A stretch of DNA of 64,000 nt, from positions 62,001-126,000 of the forward strand of contig NZ_BOMI01000014.1 of NCBI RefSeq assembly GCF_016862115.1, written 5' to 3'. This DNA is from Paractinoplanes deccanensis. GTDB taxonomy: Bacteria; Actinomycetota; Actinomycetes; Mycobacteriales; Micromonosporaceae. The translations under genes were made by a program, and so were the position numbers. The notes under the pieces are model-generated. The model was given only the letters and a program-made list of their open reading frames with translations, was not told where the DNA came from and ran no database searches. Shown here in pieces: positions 51,681 to 62,284 of the stretch (within the stretch, counting starts at the first letter, position 1; each line of letters starts with the position of its first letter).

Positions 51681-51710
51681 CTGTGCCCCTTTCGGGTGAG
51701 GGGGCGTGGC

Positions 51711-51722
51711 TAAGCTGGCGCC
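51711..51722 (+). promoter_or_regulatory. -10 element of a leaderless promoter
   Basis: TAAGCT fits TANNNT and is six bases before the GTG start at 51723. There is no Shine-Dalgarno sequence. Confidence 0.5.
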
Positions 51723-52283
51723 GTGGTTCCTGTTTCCGTGGCTTGGATCGATCGGCAGTACGACCGCGAGAACGGTGGCCGCTACGCCGAGCACGTGCTG
51801 GCGAGCGCCAAGGAGTTCGGTGACTGCTGGGGTGACATCTCGCCCGTCGGGTTCGTCTGTGTGGCGTGGCGGCTGGCCACCGCGCCGCAGCTCGACCCGG
51901 GTTATGTGCGGCTGCACCGGCGCGTGCTGTCCGCCGAGTGCCTGCGCAACGAGTGGGACGGGTCGCTGGTCGTCCGGGCCCGGCTGGTCGCTCCGTGGCC
52001 CGAGGCGCTGGCCGGTGACCAGGTCTGGCAGCAGGACCGCGGCTGGCGGGGCTGGCCGGAGATGTTCGGGCAGTTCCTCCAGCCGTCCCAGCGCGAGCTG
52101 AGCCGGGTGCCCCACGTGCGGTCCACGCTTCAGGTCGACGCGCCCGTGCCTCTCGGGCCGCTGCCGCCGGTGCCGGACGGGCCGGGGCCGGCCATGGTGG
52201 AGCTGGCCGAGCGGGCCGTCACCGTGCTGACCCGCGAGATCGGCGACCTGCTGGGGCCGATGGTGGGGAGGCTGGAGGCATGA
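51723..52283 (+). CDS. Hypothetical protein
   Basis: 186 residues, no recognised family. It is rich in Trp and acidic residues in its first half and has a helical C-terminus (MVELAERAVTVLTREIGDLLGPMVGRL). The GTG start is supported by TAAGCT six bases upstream. It overlaps the matB-like start by four bases, so it is co-translated with the malonyl-CoA synthetase and may act with it. Confidence 0.6.
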   Translation: MVPVSVAWIDRQYDRENGGRYAEHVLASAKEFGDCWGDISPVGFVCVAWRLATAPQLDPGYVRLHRRVLSAECLRNEWDGSLVVRARLVAPWPEALAGDQVWQQDRGWRGWPEMFGQFLQPSQRELSRVPHVRSTLQVDAPVPLGPLPPVPDGPGPAMVELAERAVTVLTREIGDLLGPMVGRLEA

Positions 52284-53632
52284 GGCTGCTGGCTTCGCTG
52301 CACGAGCCCGCCGATCTGGCGGACGCCGTCCGCGACCCGCACCGGAGCCTGTCGCGGCACGAGCTTCTCGGCGAGGCGTCCGCGCTGGCCGCCGAGCTCG
52401 ACGGCGCGCAGACCGTCGCCGTGCATGCCACGCCCACCGTCGGCACGGTCGTCGCGATCACCGCCGCGCTGCTCCGGGGCGTCAAGGCCGTGCCGGTCCC
52501 GCCCGATGCCGGTGAGGTGGAGCGCGCCCACATCCTGCGCGATTCCGGCGCCGAGCTGATGCTGACGGACGAGCCCGGCGACACGTACGGCATCGAAAGC
52601 CTGCCCATCACCCGCCCGCGCCGGCCCGGCACCCCGCCCGCCGAGCCCGCCGCCGGCGAGGCGGCCCTCGTCCTCTACACCAGCGGCACCACCGGGCCGC
52701 CCAAGGGCGTCGTCCTCTCCCGCGCCGCGCTCGCCGCCGATCTCGACGCGCTCGCCGAGGTCTGGCAGTGGACCGCCGGCGACACCCTCGTGCACGGCCT
52801 GCCGCTGTTCCACGTCCACGGCCTCGTTCTGGGCGTTCTCGGGCCCCTGCGCCTCGGCTCGCGCCTCGCGCACACGGGCAGACCCACCCCGCAGCTGTAC
52901 GCCGCCACGCGCGGCACGATGTACTTCGGCGTCCCCACGGTCTGGTCCCGGGTCTGCGCCGCGCCGGCCGAGGCCCGCGAGCTGCGCGCCGCCCGCCTGC
53001 TCGTCTCCGGCAGCGCTCCGTTGCCGGTCACCGTCTTCGACGACCTGCGCGCGCTCACCGGGCAGGCACCCATCGAGCGGTACGGCATGACGGAGACCCT
53101 CATCACCGTGAGCACCCGCGCCGACGGCGAGCGCCGCCCCGGCCACGTGGGCCTGCCCGTGCCCGGCGTCGAGACCCGCCTGACCGACGTGCGGGACGGC
53201 ATGGGCCACCTCCAGGTCCGCGGCCGCACCCTCTTCGACGGCTATCTCAACCAGCCGCCCCGCGCGGACGACTGGTATGCCACCGGCGACGTCGCCACGA
53301 TCGGCCCGGACGGCTGGCACCGCATCGTCGGCCGGGCCTCCACCGACCTGATCAAGTCCGGCGGCTACCGCGTCGGCGCCGGCGAGGTCGAGGACGCCCT
53401 GCTCCTGCACCCGGCCGTCCGGGAGGCCGCCGTCGTCGGCGTTCCCCATCCCGACCTGGGCGAGCAGATCACCGCGTACGTCGTGGCCGATCCGGTGCGA
53501 CCGGAGGACCTGTCGGCGTTCGTGGCCGAGCGCCTGGCCGCCCACAAGCGCCCCCGCGTCGTCCACCTGGTCGACGAGCTACCCCGCAACGCGATGGGCA
53601 AGGTGCAGAAGGCCGCCCTCAAACATGGCTGA
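52280..53632 (+). CDS. matB: Malonyl-CoA/methylmalonyl-CoA synthetase, MatB-like
   Basis: 450 residues of the ANL adenylating superfamily. The P-loop YTSGTTGPPKG is at 133-143. LPLFHVHGLVLGVLGPLR, RLLVSGSAPLPV and IERYGMTETLITVSTRADGE closely match the actinobacterial MatB pattern, including the Arg near the active site that binds the free carboxylate. A C-terminal Lys (NAMGKVQK) is the adenylation lysine. It makes malonyl- or methylmalonyl-CoA from diacid, ATP and CoA, an extender-unit supply for polyketides or fatty acids. No polyketide genes are in the window. Confidence 0.87.
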   Translation: MRLLASLHEPADLADAVRDPHRSLSRHELLGEASALAAELDGAQTVAVHATPTVGTVVAITAALLRGVKAVPVPPDAGEVERAHILRDSGAELMLTDEPGDTYGIESLPITRPRRPGTPPAEPAAGEAALVLYTSGTTGPPKGVVLSRAALAADLDALAEVWQWTAGDTLVHGLPLFHVHGLVLGVLGPLRLGSRLAHTGRPTPQLYAATRGTMYFGVPTVWSRVCAAPAEARELRAARLLVSGSAPLPVTVFDDLRALTGQAPIERYGMTETLITVSTRADGERRPGHVGLPVPGVETRLTDVRDGMGHLQVRGRTLFDGYLNQPPRADDWYATGDVATIGPDGWHRIVGRASTDLIKSGGYRVGAGEVEDALLLHPAVREAAVVGVPHPDLGEQITAYVVADPVRPEDLSAFVAERLAAHKRPRVVHLVDELPRNAMGKVQKAALKHG

Positions 53633-54308
53633 CCCCGTCGTCCTCATCGCCCACCTCGGCGGCGCCGCCGGCGTGTGGCGCCCGGTGCTCGACGAGCTTC
53701 CGCCGTCGCTGACCACGTTCACCTACGACCGGCCGGGCCTGGGCGGCGCACCGCCGCGCCCGGCCCCCAACCCGCCGATGTCCTACAACGCGTTCGCCGG
53801 CGAGCTGGCGGCGCAGCTCCCCGCGGGCCGGGTGGTGCTGGTCGGCCATTCGTTCGGCGCGCTCATCGCCCGGGCGTTCGCCGGCCGCTACCCGGAGCGG
53901 GTGGCCGGCTTCGTCTCGGTGGACGGCTCGATCCCGCAGATGAAGCTCCAGCTCGACGGGGAGCCGGTCGTCGACGGCGGCACCGAGCTCGACCTCATCA
54001 CCGGCCACGTCGAGATCCTCACCGCGCCGATCCCCGACGTCCCCGCCGTGGTGCTGGTCCGCCGCCGCGACTGGTGGTCGACCGGGAAGCCACCCCACCC
54101 GGCCATCGACGACCTGTGGCAGGCGCACCAGCGCATCCTGGCCCAGCAGTGGCGCGCCCCGCTGATCGTCGCCGAGCGCTCCGGCCACCACATCCCCACC
54201 GACCAGCCGGCCCTGGTCGCGTACGCGATAGAGCTGGTCGCGAGCGGCCGCCAGGAGCCCGACGAGGCCCGCCTGGCCAAGCTGGGCGGCGCCGTGGCGC
54301 AGCGGTGA
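53625..54308 (+). CDS. Alpha/beta-hydrolase
   Basis: 227 residues. Nucleophile elbow GHSFG (Ser76), oxyanion region HLGGAAGVW, acid candidate in VVLVRRRDWW and catalytic His in SGHHIP. It overlaps matB by eight bases, so the two are co-translated. Substrate unknown; a thioesterase or ester-cleaving partner role is possible. Confidence 0.85.
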   Translation: MADPVVLIAHLGGAAGVWRPVLDELPPSLTTFTYDRPGLGGAPPRPAPNPPMSYNAFAGELAAQLPAGRVVLVGHSFGALIARAFAGRYPERVAGFVSVDGSIPQMKLQLDGEPVVDGGTELDLITGHVEILTAPIPDVPAVVLVRRRDWWSTGKPPHPAIDDLWQAHQRILAQQWRAPLIVAERSGHHIPTDQPALVAYAIELVASGRQEPDEARLAKLGGAVAQR

Positions 54309-54314
54309 CCGCGG

Positions 54315-56093
54315 TCAGGCGCGGCGAAGGCTCACCACCACGGTGCTCCGGGTGTAGGTCACGTCGGCGCGGTGACCGGGCGTCACCACGACGCGCGCGA
54401 AGCGGCCGGTCACCCGGCGCGCGGCGATGACCGCGCGGCCGGAGCGGCCCTCGACGGTCAGCGTGGTGTCGCGTCCGATCGTCAGGTCGCCGGAGACCTC
54501 CACGCGGGCGCCGGCCCGCACGGCGAGGGTGCCGGCGCTGTGCTGGTACGAGCCGCGCACGTGCAGCCCGGCACCGGCCCGCAGTGTGCCGCCGGCGACG
54601 GCCAGCGGACCGGAGCCGAACGCGCACGGCGACCCGGCGGCCAGCGTGCCGGCCTTCAGCGTGGTGCCGCCGCGGTAGCTGTTGGCGCCCGTCAGCGTCA
54701 GCGTGCCGGCGCCCGTCTTGACCAGCCCGGCGCGGCCGCCGATGTCGTTGCGCCAGGTGTCCTCGCCGTCGAGGGAGACCACCACGTCCCGGTCGAACGA
54801 GCCGTAGCCGTCGGCGGCGGCCCACAGGTCGAGCCGCCCCCAGTGCTCCGGCCCGTCGAGCAGCGGGTGGCCCGCGCCGAGCCCGGTCGTGCGCAGGACC
54901 TCCCGGCGCTGATCCGGGCTCAGGTACGGCAGCCGCGTCTCGAGCAGCACCTCCGCGCCCCGCGGCACGGTGAGCGGCGTGGCGGCCCGGCGGCGCGGCA
55001 GGCCGTACGTCAGCTTGGGCTCGACGATGCGCCTGTTCGCGGCGCGGTCCCCGTACGGATCGGTGCCGTTGACCGGGGTCAGCGGCCCGAAGTAGGCGGC
55101 GGCCTGTGCCACGGCGGCGGCCTTGAGAGCCGCGTTGGCCGGGTCGCCGAGGATGGCGGCGGCGAGCGCGGTGGCGAGGATGCGGCCGCCGATGACGTCG
55201 ACCGGCGAGTGCATGCCGGCGACGATGCGGGTCTCGCTGAGGTCGAACGCGGCGGTGACGAGCTCCTGGAAGCGTGACGGGATCGCGTAGGCGAAGGCGA
55301 GCGCGGCGAGGTGGAAGGCGTTGGTGTGGCCGCTCGGGAAGCCGCCGTCGTCGGCCGGGTTGAGGCTGCGCTGGCGCAGCAACTGCGGCACGACGCTGAC
55401 CGGTGAGGCGTAGACGGGGTAGCCCAGCTCGTCGAGCCTGCCGGTGTCGGCGACCTCGCTGTCCAGCGTCATCCGCCACGGGCGCGGGTACTGGTAGGCG
55501 GCCTTCGACGGGTTGCCGGACGACCAGGGGCCGCGGACCGTGTTGACCAGCGTGACGACCTGGCCGAGCGCCGAGGTGGGCGATCCGGCGCCGAGTGCCG
55601 AGCCGGGCGGCGCGCCGGCGGGCAGGGTGTCGCTGACGGTGGTGGGCGGCGTCGTGGCGGGCGCGCCGGTGATGCCGGTGACGGCGAGCGCGCCGGTCCG
55701 GTACGCGCCGGCGAGCGGCCCGAGCCCGGCGATGACCGCGTAGCTCTGGTGCTGCCGGTCCTGCACGTAGGCGCGGGCGGCCTGCTCGGGTGTGCGGCGC
55801 GAGGTGACCCGCACGCAGTAGCGCATGTTGGCGCGCAGCACGGCGGCGTCGAGCACGGTGCCGGTGTTCCAGGCCGTGCCGGTGTGCCAGAGCCGCTCCA
55901 TGCCGGAGAGAACCCGGATCGCGGCGTTCGTCGCGGCCGTCGTGTTGGCGGTGACGTTGCTCTGATAGTCCGAGACGAAGGGCAGTGGGGCGGCGGCCAT
56001 GGCCGGCGTCTTCAGGGCGAGGGGCGCGGCGGCGCCGGCGGCCACGGCGGCCCGCAGCAGGGTCCGGCGGCTGATCAGTTCGGATTCGACCAC
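54315..56093 (-). CDS. Tat-exported PAP2/vanadium haloperoxidase-like protein with autotransporter-type repeat
   Basis: 592 residues. A twin-arginine signal (SRRTLLRAAVAAGAAA, cut near residue 34) precedes a PAP2/vanadium-haloperoxidase domain with the phosphate-site motifs FPSGHTNAF and SETRIVAGMHSPVDVIGG (both catalytic His present). The C-terminal ~150 residues contain a PATR-type beta-strand repeat (LVKTGAGTLTLTGANSYRGG) and more beta-helix sequence. Secreted phosphatase activity is the likely role; haloperoxidase activity is less certain. The GTG start at 56093 precedes the signal. It is divergent from the cox operon. Confidence 0.85.
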   Translation of the reverse strand: MVESELISRRTLLRAAVAAGAAAPLALKTPAMAAAPLPFVSDYQSNVTANTTAATNAAIRVLSGMERLWHTGTAWNTGTVLDAAVLRANMRYCVRVTSRRTPEQAARAYVQDRQHQSYAVIAGLGPLAGAYRTGALAVTGITGAPATTPPTTVSDTLPAGAPPGSALGAGSPTSALGQVVTLVNTVRGPWSSGNPSKAAYQYPRPWRMTLDSEVADTGRLDELGYPVYASPVSVVPQLLRQRSLNPADDGGFPSGHTNAFHLAALAFAYAIPSRFQELVTAAFDLSETRIVAGMHSPVDVIGGRILATALAAAILGDPANAALKAAAVAQAAAYFGPLTPVNGTDPYGDRAANRRIVEPKLTYGLPRRRAATPLTVPRGAEVLLETRLPYLSPDQRREVLRTTGLGAGHPLLDGPEHWGRLDLWAAADGYGSFDRDVVVSLDGEDTWRNDIGGRAGLVKTGAGTLTLTGANSYRGGTTLKAGTLAAGSPCAFGSGPLAVAGGTLRAGAGLHVRGSYQHSAGTLAVRAGARVEVSGDLTIGRDTTLTVEGRSGRAVIAARRVTGRFARVVVTPGHRADVTYTRSTVVVSLRRA

Positions 56094-56156
56094 CGCAAGA
56101 TCGTTGGTGACGTGGGCGAACGGCCGCCGGTCGGCGCGTGAATGGAGCCGGAACGG

Positions 56157-56178
56157 GACCTAAGAGTTCCCTTAGGTC
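56157..56178. promoter_or_regulatory. Perfect inverted repeat upstream of coxM (candidate operator)
   Basis: GACCTAAG and CTTAGGTC are perfect 8-base arms around AGTTCC, inside the 143-base divergent region between the PAP2 gene and coxM. It lies 58 bases before the coxM start. A TTGACT at 56183-56188 and AAGTCT 17 bases later form a weak promoter-like pair just downstream, so the dyad would sit directly upstream of the -35. Confidence 0.55.
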
Positions 56179-56236
56179 GCTGTTGACTTTGACGAGGACG
56201 CGAGGAAGTCTCACCCGCGATCGCGGGAGGTGCAGC

Positions 56237-57118
56237 GTGCAGGTGCCGGCTCCGTTCGAATACGAACGCGCCACCACTGTGGACCATGCCATCGGGTTGC
56301 TGGAACGTCTGGGCAGCTCGGCGCGGCTCGTGGCCGGCGGGCACAGCCTGCTGCCGATGATGAAGCTGCGGTTGGCCAACTTCGAGTATCTGATCGACAT
56401 CAATCCGCTCCACGAGGAGCTGGGCTATATCCGTTTCACCGGCGACGAGGTGCGCGTCGGCGCGCTGACCCGGCATCGGGAACTGCTCGAGTCCGACGAG
56501 CTCGCGGCGGTGTTCCCGATCTTCCGGGACGCCGAGCGGGTGATCGCCGACCCGGTGGTGCGCAACCGGGGCACGCTGGGCGGCTCGCTGTGCCAGGCCG
56601 ACCCGTCCGAGGATCTCTCGGCGGTCTGCACCACCCTCGGCGCGAGCTGCGTCATCCGCGGCCCGGGTGGCGCCGAGCGCGTGGTGGGCATGGAGGAGTT
56701 CCACGTCGGGCCGTACGAGACGGCGGTCGGTGACGACGAGATGCTCATCGAGGTGCGCGTCCCGGTGCGGCCGGCGGGCGGCAGCGCGTACGAGAAGGTC
56801 GAGCGCCGCGCCGGCGACTGGGCCGTGGTGAGCGCCGGGGCCGCGGTGTGGCTCGCCGGGGACGGCACCGTCGCGGACGCCCGGGTGGGCCTCGCCGCCG
56901 TGGGGCCCAACACGACCGGCATCCCGGAGATCTCCGCCGCGCTGCGCGGGAACGCCCCGGCCGAGGAGCTGTACGACCAGGCCGGCGCGATCGCGGCGCG
57001 CAGCTGCGACCCGGTGACCGACCAGCGGGGCAGCGCCGACTACAAGCGGCACCTCGCCCACGAGCTGACCAGACGAACGCTGCGCAAGGCCGTCGAGCGG
57101 GCGAGGAGCGGACACTGA
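56237..57118 (+). CDS. coxM: Carbon monoxide dehydrogenase medium (FAD) subunit CoxM
   Basis: 293 residues of the FAD-binding molybdenum-hydroxylase medium subunit family. AGGHSLLPMMKLRL near residue 36 and TLGGSLCQADPSED near 115 are the FAD pyrophosphate-binding loops. It takes electrons from the Fe-S subunit. The GTG start at 56237 is chosen for its GGGAGG site 6 bases upstream; a longer frame is not supported. Stop overlaps the coxS ATG (TGATG). Confidence 0.92.
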   Translation: MQVPAPFEYERATTVDHAIGLLERLGSSARLVAGGHSLLPMMKLRLANFEYLIDINPLHEELGYIRFTGDEVRVGALTRHRELLESDELAAVFPIFRDAERVIADPVVRNRGTLGGSLCQADPSEDLSAVCTTLGASCVIRGPGGAERVVGMEEFHVGPYETAVGDDEMLIEVRVPVRPAGGSAYEKVERRAGDWAVVSAGAAVWLAGDGTVADARVGLAAVGPNTTGIPEISAALRGNAPAEELYDQAGAIAARSCDPVTDQRGSADYKRHLAHELTRRTLRKAVERARSGH

Positions 57119-57605
57119 TGCAGGTCACGATGACCGTCAACGACGTCGAGGTCACCCGGGAGATCGAGGGGCGCCTGCTGCTCGTGCACTTCCTGCGCGA
57201 CCACCTGGGCCTGACCGGCACCCACTGGGGCTGCGACACCAGCAATTGCGGTACGTGCGTGGTCTGGCTCGACGGCGAGCCCGTCAAGTCGTGCACCGTG
57301 CTCGCCGCGATGGCGGGCGGCCACGAGGTGCGCACCGTCGAGGGCCTGGCCAAGGGCGCCGAGCTGGACCCGATCCAGGAGGGCTTCCGGCAGTGCCACG
57401 GCCTGCAGTGCGGCTTCTGCACGCCGGGCATGATGATGACCTGCCGGGCGCTGCTCGACAAGAACCCCGACCCCACCGACGCCGAGATCCGTGAGGCCAT
57501 CTCGGGCCAGATCTGCCGGTGCACGGGCTACTCGACGATCATCCGCTCGGTGCGCTGGGCCTCCGTCCACGAAGCGGCCGCCAAGCAGGAGGAGGTGGCT
57601 CAGGC

Positions 57606-57609
<4 letters not shown>
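57118..57609 (+). CDS. coxS: Carbon monoxide dehydrogenase small (2Fe-2S) subunit CoxS
   Basis: 163 residues. The N-terminal plant-type ferredoxin cluster is CDTSNCGTC with a later Cys (SCTV). The C-terminal helical cluster has CGFCTPG and CRCTG. It carries electrons from the molybdenum site to FAD. The ATG overlaps the coxM stop by one base and its stop overlaps the coxL start (GTGA). Confidence 0.95.
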
Positions 57610-59999
<2,390 letters not shown>

Positions 60000-60009
60000 G
60001 GAACCAGCT

Positions 60010-60855
60010 GTGCTGATCGCGGAACGCGCGAAAGAACTGACGAACGAGCGCCGCCCGTTCGTGCACGCCACCGTCGTCCGCGCCCAGGAGCCCACCTCGG
60101 CGCGGCCCGGCGACGACGCGGTCATCCTCGCCGATGGGTCCATCGAGGGCTTCGTCGGCGGGGTGTGCGCCGAGAGCTCGGTGCGCGCGGCAGCGCTCGA
60201 CTCGCTGCGCGACGGCAACACGGTCCTGCTGCGCGTGCTGCCCGAGGAGTCGGCGCCGTTCCCCGAGACGCCGGGCGCGCTGGTCGTGGTCAACCCGTGC
60301 CACTCCGGCGGGGCGATCGAGATCTTCCTGCGCCCGGTGCTGCCCAAGCCGATCCTCGGGGTGGCGGGCGACACGCCGATCGGCGTGGCCGTGCGGTCGC
60401 TGGCGGAGTTCCTCGACTTCGAGGTCGCCTCCTCCTACGATGGCGCCTCCGCGGTCGTGGTCGCGGGCCTCGGGCGCGACGAGGAGCAGCAGATCCACGC
60501 CGCCCTGGAGGCCGGCGTCCCGTACATCGGCCTGGTGGCCAGTCGTAAGAGGGGCACGGCCGTGCTCGACGCGATGCGGCTGACCCCCGAGGAGCGCGCT
60601 CGCGTGCACGCGCACGCCGGGATCGACATCGGAGCCCGTACCCCCAAGGAAATCGCCCTGTCCCTGCTGGCCGAGATCGTCCGCGAGCTGCGGGGCGGCC
60701 TCGCACCGGCCGTCGCCGTCGAGGCGCCGCGGCAGGCCGTCGACCCGGTGTGCGGCATGACCGTCACGATCGACGACAGCACACCGCACGCCGTCGTCGA
60801 CGGACAAGATCATTGGTTCTGCTGTACGGGCTGCCGCGATCGGTACACGGCTTGA
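60010..60855 (+). CDS. coxF: XdhC/CoxF-family maturation factor with C-terminal YHS domain
   Basis: 281 residues. An XdhC/CoxI-type domain (early DGSIEGFVGGVCAESSV, then a Rossmann part GLGRDEEQQ and GLVASRKRG) is followed from about residue 240 by a short YHS metal-binding domain (DPVCGMTV, then CCTGCRDRY). XdhC-type factors bind molybdenum cofactor and aid its insertion. The YHS cysteines could handle copper or another metal for the Mo-Cu centre, an inference. GTG start 10 bases after coxL. Confidence 0.85.
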   Translation: MLIAERAKELTNERRPFVHATVVRAQEPTSARPGDDAVILADGSIEGFVGGVCAESSVRAAALDSLRDGNTVLLRVLPEESAPFPETPGALVVVNPCHSGGAIEIFLRPVLPKPILGVAGDTPIGVAVRSLAEFLDFEVASSYDGASAVVVAGLGRDEEQQIHAALEAGVPYIGLVASRKRGTAVLDAMRLTPEERARVHAHAGIDIGARTPKEIALSLLAEIVRELRGGLAPAVAVEAPRQAVDPVCGMTVTIDDSTPHAVVDGQDHWFCCTGCRDRYTA

Positions 60856-61418
60856 GCGTCACCGGGCTCGTGCTGGCGGCCGGGGCGTCGCTGCGGCTCG
60901 GCGAGGCCAAGCAACTGCTCCCGTACCGCGGCCGGACCCTGCTCGACGCCACCCTCGACGTGGCGCGCGCCTGCGGTTTCGACGCGTTGCTGGTGACCGT
61001 GGGCGGATCGGCGGACGAGGTGCGCGAGCGCGTCGACCTGACCGGCTGCACGGTGCTCCACAACGCCGAGTTCTCGTCCGGCTGCGGCTCCTCCATCCGC
61101 TCCGGAGCCGCAGCCGTGACGACCGATGCGCTGGTGCTGCTGCTGGGCGACCAACCGGGCGTACGAGTCTCGTCCGTGCACCTCCTCCTCGGCGCGCCGG
61201 CGCCGGTGGGCGTGTGCCGCTACGACGACGGGCTCGGCCACCCGTTCCTGTTCCGCAGCACCGTCTTTCCCGAGCTGCGCACCCTGCACGGCGACAAGGC
61301 GGTGTGGAAGCTGCTGCACTCGGGCCGCTACGACGTGTCCGAGGTCGCGATCCCCGGCCCGGTGCCGCGAGACGTCGACACCCGGGCGGACTACGAGCGC
61401 CTGCTGGAGTCCCCGTGA
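60852..61418 (+). CDS. MobA-like nucleotidyltransferase (MocA type)
   Basis: 188 residues. The N-terminal LVLAAGASLRLGEAKQLLPYRG is the NTP-transferase signature, followed by LLGDQPG for metal binding and GLGHPFLFR. In molybdenum-hydroxylase operons such proteins make the cytosine dinucleotide form of the cofactor (MCD), the form used by CO dehydrogenase. The TTG start overlaps the coxF stop (TTGA); a GTG a few codons later is an alternative. Confidence 0.87.
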   Translation: MSVTGLVLAAGASLRLGEAKQLLPYRGRTLLDATLDVARACGFDALLVTVGGSADEVRERVDLTGCTVLHNAEFSSGCGSSIRSGAAAVTTDALVLLLGDQPGVRVSSVHLLLGAPAPVGVCRYDDGLGHPFLFRSTVFPELRTLHGDKAVWKLLHSGRYDVSEVAIPGPVPRDVDTRADYERLLESP

Positions 61419-62284
61419 ACTCGCCGGAGGACGTGCGGCTCCGTCTCGACGCCGTGGACTACCTCGTCGACGACGGCCTCGCGATGGCGGTGTACCTGTC
61501 GCTGCGGATGGGCAAGCCGCTGCTGCTCGAGGGCGAGCCCGGCGTGGGCAAGACGGCGGCGGCCAAGGCGCTCGCCCTCGCCCTGGGGACGCCGTTCATC
61601 CGGCTCCAGTGCTACGAGGGGCTCACCGCCGGCGAGGCCCTCTACGAGTGGAACTACCAGCGGCAGCTCCTCGCCATCCGGCTGGCCGAGGCCCGGCAGG
61701 AGAAGCTGGCCGACGCCGACCTGTTCACGGCCGAGTTCCTGCAGGACAGACCCATCCTCAAGGCCGTACGCCATGACGGCCCCCAGCCGCCCGTCCTGCT
61801 GATCGACGAGATCGACCGGGCGGACGACGAGTTCGAGGCCCTGCTCTTCGAGTTCCTGGGCGAGGGCGCGATCACCGTGCCCGAGCTCGGCACGTTCACC
61901 GCCGCCCGGCCGCCGATCGTCGTGCTGACCTCGAACCGCAGCCGCGAACTGCACGACGCGCTCCGCCGGCGCTGTCTCTACCACTGGATCGAGTTCCCGT
62001 CGCCGGCCCGCGCCGCGTCGATCGTGCGGCGGGCCGTGCCCGGGGCCGCCGAGCCGCTGATCCGCAGCGCCACCGAGTTCGTCGGCCGGGTGCGGGCGCT
62101 GGAGCTCGACAAGGCGCCCGGCCTCGCGGAGGCCATCGACTGGGTGTCGGCGCTGGCCGCCCTCGGCGTCACCGACCTGGCCGAGGACGACGTCCCGCGC
62201 ACCATCGGCACGATCGCGAAAACCCCCGACGACCGCCTCGCCGTCGCCGCTGCCCTTGTCGCTGCCCGTCAGGAGTCTCGATGA
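61415..62284 (+). CDS. coxD: MoxR-type AAA+ ATPase CoxD
   Basis: 289 residues. Walker A GEPGVGKT near residue 41, Walker B VLLIDEIDRAD, sensor VLTSNRSREL and arginine finger region ALRRRCLYHW. CoxD is known to be needed for sulfur and copper loading into the CO dehydrogenase active site and works with the VWA protein CoxE. GTG start and stop both overlap neighbours by four bases. Confidence 0.92.
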   Translation: MNSPEDVRLRLDAVDYLVDDGLAMAVYLSLRMGKPLLLEGEPGVGKTAAAKALALALGTPFIRLQCYEGLTAGEALYEWNYQRQLLAIRLAEARQEKLADADLFTAEFLQDRPILKAVRHDGPQPPVLLIDEIDRADDEFEALLFEFLGEGAITVPELGTFTAARPPIVVLTSNRSRELHDALRRRCLYHWIEFPSPARAASIVRRAVPGAAEPLIRSATEFVGRVRALELDKAPGLAEAIDWVSALAALGVTDLAEDDVPRTIGTIAKTPDDRLAVAAALVAARQESR

